A DNA stretch of 12,204 bases from CAYZIC01 sp964478335 (GTDB lineage: Bacteria > Verrucomicrobiota > Kiritimatiellia > RFP12 > DVOR01). Position 1 is the first letter of the stretch. Every line of letters starts with the position of its first letter. The DNA lies in NCBI GenBank assembly GCA_964478335.1, contig CAYZIC010000070.1, forward strand, positions 1-12,204. Direction: 5' to 3'. This document shows positions 1-6,105 of this stretch, piece by piece. The notes beneath the pieces are model-generated. The model did not search any database. It saw only the letters and a program-made list of their open reading frames with translations, and was not told the DNA's origin. The position numbers and the translations under genes are program-made.

Positions 1-120
1 CTTGAGCGACCGAGCCGCAGGCGACCGAGCGATCAGCCCCCAGTTCCCCTGAGCCCGCCCACACCCTCAGCCATCCCCTGAGCCTGGCCGAGCCCTGAGC
101 CTGGCCGAGCGGTCGGCTTG
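1..120. repeat. GC-rich direct repeats, non-coding left end
   Basis: This stretch is GC-rich, low in complexity, and shows no credible coding frame. A 17-bp unit, CCTGAGCCTGGCCGAGC, occurs twice in perfect tandem at 77-93 and 94-110. A 10-bp word, GCGACCGAGC, occurs at 6-15 and 21-30, and CCGAGC recurs throughout. The second 17-bp copy runs into a hairpin, GCCGA (104-108), loop GCGG, TCGGC (113-117). It looks like an intergenic repeat cluster next to an upstream gene outside the window. I cannot assign it to a named repeat family. Confidence 0.6.
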
Positions 121-131
121 CTTGCCTTATA

Positions 132-163
132 GCGGCGAAGCAGCCGCCACTTGCCCTTTTTTT
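132..163 (+). terminator. Possible weak intrinsic terminator of an upstream gene
   Basis: A 5-bp stem, GCGGC (132-136) with GCCGC (143-147) and a 6-nt loop, is followed nine bases later by seven T residues (157-163). The stem is short and the gap to the T tract is longer than usual, so this is weak. Its position is sensible: just before the T-rich promoter-like region of the permease gene, and after the repeats that would follow an upstream gene. Confidence 0.28.
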
Positions 164-185
164 GGGTGTTTCGTGAAGTTGGGGC

Positions 186-214
186 TTGCTATTGAGGGGT
201 TTTTGTGCTATTTT
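186..214 (+). promoter_or_regulatory. Possible sigma-70-type promoter for the permease-led gene run
   Basis: TTGCTA (186-191) and TATTTT (209-214) are separated by 17 bp; each matches the housekeeping consensus at 4 of 6 positions. The site lies about 80 bp before the first gene of a long co-directional run and after a terminator-like element. The surrounding DNA (about 150-290) is very rich in T and G, so chance matches are easy. This is inference only. Confidence 0.28.
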
Positions 215-295
215 AAGAGCGTTTTATTTACTATATTGTATGCGGGGTCTCTTTTGGGGGGCTTTGTGTGCGTTGTTTTGGAGTGGTGCGAACCT

Positions 296-1927
296 ATGAA
301 GTTATTTAATTTTTCTCCTATTACGCAGAAGCGTCTTGCGCGTTTTCGTGCGAGTCGTGTGGCTTACGGTTCTTTGAAGCTATTGGTTGTGCTGTACATT
401 TTGAGTCTTTTTGCCGAGGTGCTGTGCAATAGTCGCCCGCTTTATATGAGGTATAATGGAGAGCATCTCTTTCCCTTTTTGGAGAATTTGGTACCAGAGG
501 CGATTATTGCAGATACGGGGTTGGTGCAGATCAACTATCGTGATTTTGTGAAGACACCCGCCTTTACTAAGAACGCCTCCAACCGAGTGGTCTTTGCGCC
601 GATCCCTTATGGTCCTGACGAAGTGCTCGACACGCAGGACTTGGAGCGTGCGAAGGAGGTAACGGTCTCCTTGGTGCCGCAGCAGCCGATTGGGCGCTTT
701 AACTTGACGGCAGATGGTCGTGTGGTGCGTGAGGATGGGTGCGAACAGTTTTTTCCCGGGATGGCTATTGGGTCTGACAAGGTTACGCTGACGGATCTCT
801 TTGCGCCAGATGCAGGTTTGCAGGGTGCGATTGCGACGCGTTTGTCAGGAGCCGAGGCAGGGGTGGAGACCTTTGTGGTCAAGCCATCTGCTGGTCGGAG
901 CTTTAAGTGGGAGTCGATGATGGTGCGGTTGTCTGCACAGGCCGCCGGTGCTGCGCGGGGTGATATCCGTGTGAATCTGTCGTTGTCGAATGACTTTATT
1001 GCGAGTCAGCACTATACCTTTGTGCGGGTGAATCCTGGTGAATCGGCCTCGGCAGTGCGCCTCAAAGAGCCTGTGCAGGGTCGCGTATTGGCTCCGGGCT
1101 TTTATGATGCGCTTGCTGGCTATGCGCAGCGGGGCTTTGTGAAGAATCTTTTTGCGGCGGATCGTCTCTTTTATACCGATCCCGATACGGGTGTGGTCTA
1201 TGCGGTGCGCACGACGAATAACATCCGTTATCCCTTTCCTCCGACGAGCTTGCACTTGATGGGGCTTGATGGCTCGGGGCGTGATATTTTTGCACGCATC
1301 GTGTATGGGATGCGTATGTCGCTGAGCTTTGGTTTGTTGCTCTCGACGTGGGCGGTATTACTGGGTGTGATCATTGGTGCGATCCAGGGCTTTTTTGGTG
1401 GCAAGGTTGATATTGCGGTGCAGCGCTTTACGGAGATTTGGAGTGCGATGCCCTTCTTGTATGTGATGATTTTGGTTGGTGCGGTCTTTGGTAGGAGCTT
1501 TTTCCTCTTGCTCTTTTGCTATGGACTCTTTAACTGGATTGGTATGTCGGCGTATATGCGCGGTGAGTTTTACCGTTTGCGTAATCGTCCCTTTGTCGAT
1601 GCGGCGCGTTGTCAGGGGTTGAGCAATGTGCGGATTATTTTTCGTCACATTTTGCCGAATGCGCTGACGCCGATTGTGACGCTCTTTCCCTTTAATTTGG
1701 TTGGAGCGATCAGTCTCTTGGTGGCGCTGGACTTTTTGGGCTTTGGCTTGCCGCCTTTGACGCCGAGCTGGGGTGAATTACTCCAGCAGGCTCAGACGTA
1801 TCGCTGGGCATGGTGGCTGATTTTGTTCCCCTCAGGGGCGATCTTTACGGTGATGTTTTTAACCGTCATGATTGGCGAAGGCGTGCGCAATGCCTTTGAC
1901 CCGAAACCCTATTCACGAATGGAGTAG
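296..1927 (+). CDS. YejE-like peptide ABC transporter permease with a large extra periplasmic domain
   Basis: Inner-membrane permease of the peptide/nickel (Dpp/Opp/Yej) importer family, predicted at 543 residues. The N-terminus (FSPITQ..ARFRASR..YGS, then TM1 at about 25-43) matches YejE, as does RPLYMRYNG..FPFLENL after it. The transport domain runs from about 312 to the end: PFPP, a GLDGSGRD motif at about 323-330, several membrane helices, and the EAA loop starting DAARCQG at 435, which docks the ATPase. YejE proteins are usually about 340 residues. Here about 200 extra residues (about 107-308) lie in the periplasmic loop after TM1, rich in predicted beta segments, with no family I recognise. 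The frame stays open upstream to a TTG at 122, but the ATG at 296 fits the family N-terminus and has GGAG/GGTG upstream. No second permease (YejB) or binding protein (YejA) is visible. The ATPase gene follows after 5 bp. Confidence 0.88.
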   Translation: MKLFNFSPITQKRLARFRASRVAYGSLKLLVVLYILSLFAEVLCNSRPLYMRYNGEHLFPFLENLVPEAIIADTGLVQINYRDFVKTPAFTKNASNRVVFAPIPYGPDEVLDTQDLERAKEVTVSLVPQQPIGRFNLTADGRVVREDGCEQFFPGMAIGSDKVTLTDLFAPDAGLQGAIATRLSGAEAGVETFVVKPSAGRSFKWESMMVRLSAQAAGAARGDIRVNLSLSNDFIASQHYTFVRVNPGESASAVRLKEPVQGRVLAPGFYDALAGYAQRGFVKNLFAADRLFYTDPDTGVVYAVRTTNNIRYPFPPTSLHLMGLDGSGRDIFARIVYGMRMSLSFGLLLSTWAVLLGVIIGAIQGFFGGKVDIAVQRFTEIWSAMPFLYVMILVGAVFGRSFFLLLFCYGLFNWIGMSAYMRGEFYRLRNRPFVDAARCQGLSNVRIIFRHILPNALTPIVTLFPFNLVGAISLLVALDFLGFGLPPLTPSWGELLQQAQTYRWAWWLILFPSGAIFTVMFLTVMIGEGVRNAFDPKPYSRME

Positions 1928-1932
1928 CGCGA

Positions 1933-2910
1933 ATGTCTACAGAAACCCCTTTGCTTGAGGTGCGCAACCTCACCATCTCTTTTGTTAATGATCAGCAGGT
2001 TGCGGTAACGACGGTGCAAGATGTGACCTATACGCTCAATCGCGGGGAAATTCTCTGCATTGTGGGCGAGTCCGGCTGCGGTAAGTCGGTATCGTCGATG
2101 TGCATTCCGCGGTTATTGCCCTCACCGCCCTCGCAGGTGGATCGTGGACAGATCCTCTTTGAGGGGGTCGACTTGCTCCAATTGCCGATCGAGCAGATGA
2201 GACAATTCCGCGGGAAACGCATCGGCGTGATCTTTCAGGATCCGATGACGGCGTTGTCACCGCTGGTTAAGATTGGCGATCAGATGATCGAGGCGCTCAA
2301 CCTGCACTTTGACCTCTCGGCAGATGAGGCCTACGCCAAGTCTGTGGACTGGCTCGCCAAGGTCGGCATCCCCGAACCCGAGCTACGGATGAAAGCATAC
2401 CCCTACGAATTGTCCGGCGGTATGCAGCAGCGCGTCATGATCGCCATGTGCTTGATCTTGGAGCCCGATTTGATTATTGCCGACGAACCCACCACGGCAC
2501 TTGACGTGACGATTCAGGCGCAAGTCTTGGACTTGATGTTGCAATTGCACCAGAAGAATACCGGCATGATCTTTATTACCCATGATATGGGTGTGGTGTA
2601 CAAGATGGCCACCCGCGTGGCGGTGATGTACGCAGGGCAAATCGTCGAATTGGCCCCTGCTGAGGATTTCTTTAGATGCCCCATGCATCCCTATGCCCGC
2701 GCCTTGCTCAAGGCATTGCCCTCGGCAGCAACCCGTGGCAAGAGCTTGATGTCCATCCCCGGCCAAGTGCCTGCACCAGGTGATTACCCTACGGGCTGTC
2801 GCTTCGCCGAACGCTGCCAAAGGCAGTGCGAGACCTGTCTCGGAGTCATGCCAGACTTGACCGACCGCACCGGCGCTGGCCACTTGGTGCGCTGCACTAA
2901 TCTGATTTAG
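1933..2910 (+). CDS. DppD/OppD-type peptide ABC transporter ATPase
   Basis: Cytoplasmic ATPase, 325 residues, powering the adjacent permease. Motifs appear in order: Walker A GESGCGKS (45-52), Q-loop FQDP (Q102), signature LSGGMQQR (160-167), Walker B LIIADEPT (catalytic E185), D-loop TALD, and H-loop THD (H217). The C-terminal extension has the family Cys pattern C289-x5-C295-x6-C302 plus C321, the arrangement reported to hold an iron-sulfur cluster in DppD; C299 is an extra Cys. Size and layout are those of a single-domain DppD/OppD, unlike E. coli YejF, which has two ATPase domains in one chain. A second ATPase (DppF/OppF) is not in the window. The start is supported by GGAG at 1921-1924, eight bases upstream, overlapping the end of the permease gene. 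Confidence 0.93.
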   Translation: MSTETPLLEVRNLTISFVNDQQVAVTTVQDVTYTLNRGEILCIVGESGCGKSVSSMCIPRLLPSPPSQVDRGQILFEGVDLLQLPIEQMRQFRGKRIGVIFQDPMTALSPLVKIGDQMIEALNLHFDLSADEAYAKSVDWLAKVGIPEPELRMKAYPYELSGGMQQRVMIAMCLILEPDLIIADEPTTALDVTIQAQVLDLMLQLHQKNTGMIFITHDMGVVYKMATRVAVMYAGQIVELAPAEDFFRCPMHPYARALLKALPSAATRGKSLMSIPGQVPAPGDYPTGCRFAERCQRQCETCLGVMPDLTDRTGAGHLVRCTNLI

Positions 2911-2920
2911 GATCTAAGCC

Positions 2921-3562
2921 ATGGCTGATCGGTGCGAAGACTTTAATCTCATGGTTTCTGGCAAGGCTTACAACTCGGCAGGGCCTGAGCTCTTGGTGCT
3001 GCGCAACGCCGCCCGAACGGCCGCCCGCGCCTTTAATGACAGCGACCCCTGCGAACCCGATACGCGCCATGCCATTTTGCGTGGCGCAATTGCTCACTTA
3101 GGCTCAAATACGTTGGTCGAGCAGCCGATTCGCCTCGACTATGGTATCAACCTCTCCATTGGCGAGGGGACCTTCTTTAACTTTAATACGACCTTTTTGG
3201 ACTGTGCACCCATTACGATTGGGAGCGGTGTCATGGTGGGACCCAATGTTTCATTCTTGACACCCCGCCATCCGCTTAAGGCAGCCCTTCGCCGCAAGCA
3301 TACCTTGCCAACAGGCGAGGAGTGTTTCCTCGAAAGCGCCCACCCGATCGTGGTCGAGGATGATGTCTGGATCGCTGGTGATGTCACGATCTGTGGCGGT
3401 GTGACCATTGGTCACGGTGCGGTCATTGCTGCTGGCTCGGTCGTCACTCGCGATGTCCCGCCATTTGCCCTCGTCGCTGGCGTGCCAGCGCGCGTCGTGC
3501 GAATCATTGACCAAGATGAACCGCACGACGCCGACTTTGGTACCGATGGAGGGCTGGACTAA
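2921..3562 (+). CDS. Maa/LacA/NodL-type hexapeptide O-acetyltransferase
   Basis: Acetyl-CoA-dependent acetyltransferase of the left-handed beta-helix (hexapeptide repeat) superfamily, 213 residues, close in layout to maltose/galactoside acetyltransferases. The N-terminal helical part has the family block SGKAYNSAGPELLVLRNAAR. It is followed by LDYGINLSIGEGTFFNFNTTFLD and hexapeptide turns (ITIGSGVMVGPNVSF, then IVVEDDVWIAGDVTICGGVTIGHGAVIAAGSVVTRDVP, written here as motif stretches of a continuous helix). The likely catalytic His is H117 in RHPL. The C-terminal block VAGVPARVVR is typical. The acceptor is unknown; given the envelope-sugar genes downstream, a glycan or nucleotide-sugar precursor is plausible, but this is inference. 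It is not obviously the PglD type. AGGA at 2909-2912 supports the ATG at 2921. The TAA stop shares its last base with the Rex start (TAATG at 3560-3564), which implies translational coupling. Confidence 0.88.
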   Translation: MADRCEDFNLMVSGKAYNSAGPELLVLRNAARTAARAFNDSDPCEPDTRHAILRGAIAHLGSNTLVEQPIRLDYGINLSIGEGTFFNFNTTFLDCAPITIGSGVMVGPNVSFLTPRHPLKAALRRKHTLPTGEECFLESAHPIVVEDDVWIAGDVTICGGVTIGHGAVIAAGSVVTRDVPPFALVAGVPARVVRIIDQDEPHDADFGTDGGLD

Positions 3563-4188
3563 TGGAAAAGCGCACCATTGGCGCACAAGCCCTGCGTCGC
3601 TATCCGCTCTACCTCCGTCAGCTGATCAATCTGCATGATGCCGGCGAAACCCACGCCTCGGCAGCCGCGCTGGCGCGTTTGCTTAAGTTTGACCCCATCC
3701 TTGTGCGCAAGGACCTCGCCCAAACGGGCCAACGCGGCACCCCGCGCATTGGCTTTGAATTGAGTGGCCTGATTGCCGAGCTCGAATCGATCCTCGGCGT
3801 GGGCGAGGATATTACCGCGGTCCTGGTTGGCTGCGGTAAGCTCGGCTCTGCGCTCCTCAACTACCCTGGATTCCCCAAGCAGGGCCTGCGCATTGTTGCG
3901 GCATTTGATGCGAAGCCCGAACGCTGCGACCTGATCATCGATGGTACGCCAGTCTTTCCCGTCAATACCCTGGTCGAGACGATGATGCGCATTGGCGTGC
4001 AGATTGGTATTTTGACCGTGCCAGCAGAGCAGGCGCAGCGTGTGGCGGATCTGATGATTATTGCTGGCGTCAAGGCGATTTGGAACTTCACCCCCACGCA
4101 AATCGTTGTGCCCGATGAGATTATCGTCAAGCGAGAAGACCTCGCCGTCGGTTTGGCGTTGCTCATTCATCGATTAACAGGAGAATAA
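3562..4188 (+). CDS. rex: Redox-sensing transcriptional repressor Rex
   Basis: Dimeric NADH/NAD+-sensing repressor, 208 residues, the usual Rex length. The N-terminal winged helix (about 1-80) carries RRYPLYLRQL and VRKDL (R49-L52), both typical of Rex. The Rossmann domain follows, with VGCGKLG (G90, G92, G95) for dinucleotide binding, NYPGF, and AAFD with D116 at the end of the second strand, suiting NAD(H) over NADP(H). ILTVPAEQAQRVAD and the C-terminal swapped helix, ending near LLIHRL, complete the fold. The loop after VRKDL reads AQTGQRGTPRIGFEL where many Rex proteins have a FGxFGxxGxGY-type stretch, so operator contacts may differ. The gene is embedded in an envelope/transport cluster and starts within the stop codon of the acetyltransferase. 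Rex normally represses fermentation and respiration genes; no such gene or clear Rex operator (TTGTG-n6-CACAA type) was found here. Confidence 0.93.
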   Translation: MEKRTIGAQALRRYPLYLRQLINLHDAGETHASAAALARLLKFDPILVRKDLAQTGQRGTPRIGFELSGLIAELESILGVGEDITAVLVGCGKLGSALLNYPGFPKQGLRIVAAFDAKPERCDLIIDGTPVFPVNTLVETMMRIGVQIGILTVPAEQAQRVADLMIIAGVKAIWNFTPTQIVVPDEIIVKREDLAVGLALLIHRLTGE

Positions 4189-4190
4189 AG

Positions 4191-4967
4191 ATGATCTTTG
4201 CACTCTACAAATACCTCATGTGGTTCATGATGCCCCTGACCATTTTATTGATTGCGGTCATTGGTGGTGGCATTTACGTGCTCAGGCAACCCGGCAAGTG
4301 GAATCGTTACGTCGGCGGAATCCTCCTCATCGCAGGGCTGATTGGCTTTGTGGGCTCTTCGCCCTATTTGACCTATTACCTTGGGCCTAGCCTCGAAATG
4401 CGCTATCTGGTCTTTCCCTCCAACCTCGCCCCCAAGGCCGATGCGATTGTTGTGCTCGGTGGCGGTGTCGGTGGTGTGACCAAAAACGTCCCTATCCCAG
4501 AGCTCTACAGCGGTGGTGATCGATGTGTCCATGCCGCGCGTCTCTATCATGCAGGCAAGGCTCCGATCATTATCCCCACGGGCGCTGGCGCTAAAGAACA
4601 AGAACTCCCGCTTTTGCGTTCGCTACTTATCCCCCAAGATGCCATTGTACTCGAGGCTAAAAGCCGCGATACCGAGGAGAATGCTCGCTTTACCCTCGAG
4701 CTCCTCAAGAAGCGCGGTGCCAAGAAGTGCCTGTTGGTGACCTCTTCGTGGCATCTGCCTCGCGCCATGCTCCTCTTTAAGAACGACACCATCGAGATCA
4801 TTCCCGCCGGGTGTGACTTTGAATCCTCCATGATGGTCGACCGCTGGGACCGCATGCCGATGTGGCAAAAGCTTCCCTCGAGCGATGCACTCAATCGCAA
4901 TGCTGCTTTAATTAAAGAATACATCGCACTGACCTTTTACCGCCTCTTTAAGGGTAAGGGAGCCTAG
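4191..4967 (+). CDS. ElyC/YdcF/SanA-family (DUF218) membrane protein
   Basis: Inner-membrane protein of the DUF218 family, 258 residues. Two N-terminal membrane helices (about 11-31 and 41-60) precede the soluble DUF218 domain, which opens with ADAIVVLGGG (83-92) and continues with SGGDRCVHAARLYHAGKAP, SRDTEENA (DTEEN at 160-164) and the family signature VTSSWHLPRAM (183-193). This layout and length closely match E. coli ElyC (about 259 residues), which affects peptidoglycan assembly through undecaprenyl-phosphate metabolism. The biochemical activity of DUF218 proteins is not firmly established. Its position just before polyprenyl-phosphate sugar transferases fits a lipid-carrier role. The ribosome binding site AGGAG (4179-4183) lies in the last codons of rex, seven bases before the ATG. 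ElyC is the best match, but YdcF or SanA relatives cannot be excluded without a tree. Confidence 0.85.
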   Translation: MIFALYKYLMWFMMPLTILLIAVIGGGIYVLRQPGKWNRYVGGILLIAGLIGFVGSSPYLTYYLGPSLEMRYLVFPSNLAPKADAIVVLGGGVGGVTKNVPIPELYSGGDRCVHAARLYHAGKAPIIIPTGAGAKEQELPLLRSLLIPQDAIVLEAKSRDTEENARFTLELLKKRGAKKCLLVTSSWHLPRAMLLFKNDTIEIIPAGCDFESSMMVDRWDRMPMWQKLPSSDALNRNAALIKEYIALTFYRLFKGKGA

Positions 4968-4970
4968 TCT

Positions 4971-6101
4971 ATGCGGACCTTTTTGTCGCCACCTTATCTG
5001 AATGGCCAGACCGAACAATCCTTAATGGCTGAGGTCTTCGCCTCGAATTACATCGCTCCCTGTGGGCCGATGGTCGATCAATTCGAGACGGAGTTTGCTC
5101 GTGGTCACGGCTTCAGTCGCGGTTTGGCGACCACAGGTGCCTCGATGGCTCTCACGCTGATCTATCGTCATCTGGGCGTTGGCCCCGGTGATGTGGTCAT
5201 CTGCGCCGATTTGACCTTTGTTGCCTCCATTGCCCCCGCCGTGACCATGGGTGCGCAGCCCGTCTTTGTCGATTGTGAGGCGCAGAGCTGGACGCTGGAT
5301 CCGGTGCTTCTCCAAGCAGCCCTCCAAGCCTATCCTCAGGCCAAGGCTGTCGTGGCTGTCGACCTCTATGGGCAAACCTGTGACTATGATGCCCTTGATG
5401 CGATTTGTCAAGCTGCGGGCGTGCCACTGATCATCGATGCCGCTGAATCGGTCGGCGCAACCTACCGAGGCCGCCCCGCTGGCGCGGCAGGCTACGCTGC
5501 GGTCTATTCTTTTAATGGTAATAAGATCATCACCAGCGGCGGTGGCGGTATGCTCCTGTCGCATGACCAAGCACTCATGGATGATGCGCGCAATCTGTCC
5601 ATGCAAGCGCGCGAACCCCTCCCGTGGTATGAACATACCCGCGTGGGGTACAACTGTCGTATGAGCAATGTCATTGCCGCAATCGGCCTGGGGCAGTATC
5701 GCCATTTAGAGCAAGCAGTCGCTGACAAACGCCGCATCTATGATACCTGGCAGCGCCTTTTTGCCGATTTGCCCGTGACCCTGATGCCCGAAGCCCCTTG
5801 GGGCATTTCGACCCACTGGCTAACCGTCATTCTCCTGCCCCAAGGCATCGAGCCCATGGCCTGCGTGCAGGCTCTCGATGCGATTGATATCGAGGCTCGC
5901 CCCCTTTGGAAGCCAATGCACTTGCAGCCTTGTTTCTGCGAAGCACCTTGCTTTGGCGGCGCTGTGAGTGAAACCCTTTTTGCTACGGGCCTTTGTCTCC
6001 CATCAGGCCGTAGCCTAGACGAGGCGACCATGGTGGTCGTCGTGAATACCTTAAAGGCCATCCTTCAGGATGGCGAATCGTTGACAGAAAGTGACACCTA
6101 A
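4971..6101 (+). CDS. DegT/DnrJ/EryC1/StrS-type sugar aminotransferase, PglE-like
   Basis: PLP-dependent aminotransferase acting on nucleotide-activated keto-sugars, 376 residues, normal for the family. Visible motifs are TTGASMALTLIYRHLGVGPGD near the N-terminus, the PLP ring/nitrogen site DAAESVG (D156-S160 core), and the Schiff-base lysine K185 in SFNGNKIITSGGGG. The NGNK..GGGG context resembles PglE-type enzymes, which form UDP-4-amino-4,6-dideoxy-GlcNAc in bacillosamine synthesis. The substrate is inferred from motif resemblance only. The matching 4,6-dehydratase (PglF/CapD catalytic half) is not in the window. The gene follows the DUF218 gene by 3 bp, with GGGAG at 4958-4962 as ribosome binding site, and ends 4 bp before the first PNPT fusion gene. 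A role in making a surface-glycan sugar fits the context. Confidence 0.9.
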   Translation: MRTFLSPPYLNGQTEQSLMAEVFASNYIAPCGPMVDQFETEFARGHGFSRGLATTGASMALTLIYRHLGVGPGDVVICADLTFVASIAPAVTMGAQPVFVDCEAQSWTLDPVLLQAALQAYPQAKAVVAVDLYGQTCDYDALDAICQAAGVPLIIDAAESVGATYRGRPAGAAGYAAVYSFNGNKIITSGGGGMLLSHDQALMDDARNLSMQAREPLPWYEHTRVGYNCRMSNVIAAIGLGQYRHLEQAVADKRRIYDTWQRLFADLPVTLMPEAPWGISTHWLTVILLPQGIEPMACVQALDAIDIEARPLWKPMHLQPCFCEAPCFGGAVSETLFATGLCLPSGRSLDEATMVVVVNTLKAILQDGESLTESDT

Positions 6102-6105
6102 TCCC

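Noticed and set aside
122..295. N-terminal extension of the permease from a TTG at 122
   Set aside because: The YejE family N-terminus aligns at the ATG at 296, no ribosome binding site supports the TTG, and the extension includes a terminator-like hairpin and promoter-like DNA.
540..575. TTTTGTGAAGACAC, resembling half a Rex site
   Set aside because: It is inside the permease coding sequence and lacks the CACAA partner arm.
3559..4170. Antisense open frame of about 203 codons opposite rex
   Set aside because: Rex is unmistakable on the + strand and the antisense product has no domain-like pattern.
5022..5705. Antisense open frame of about 227 codons opposite the aminotransferase
   Set aside because: It overlaps a complete DegT-family gene; no motif or ribosome binding site supports it.
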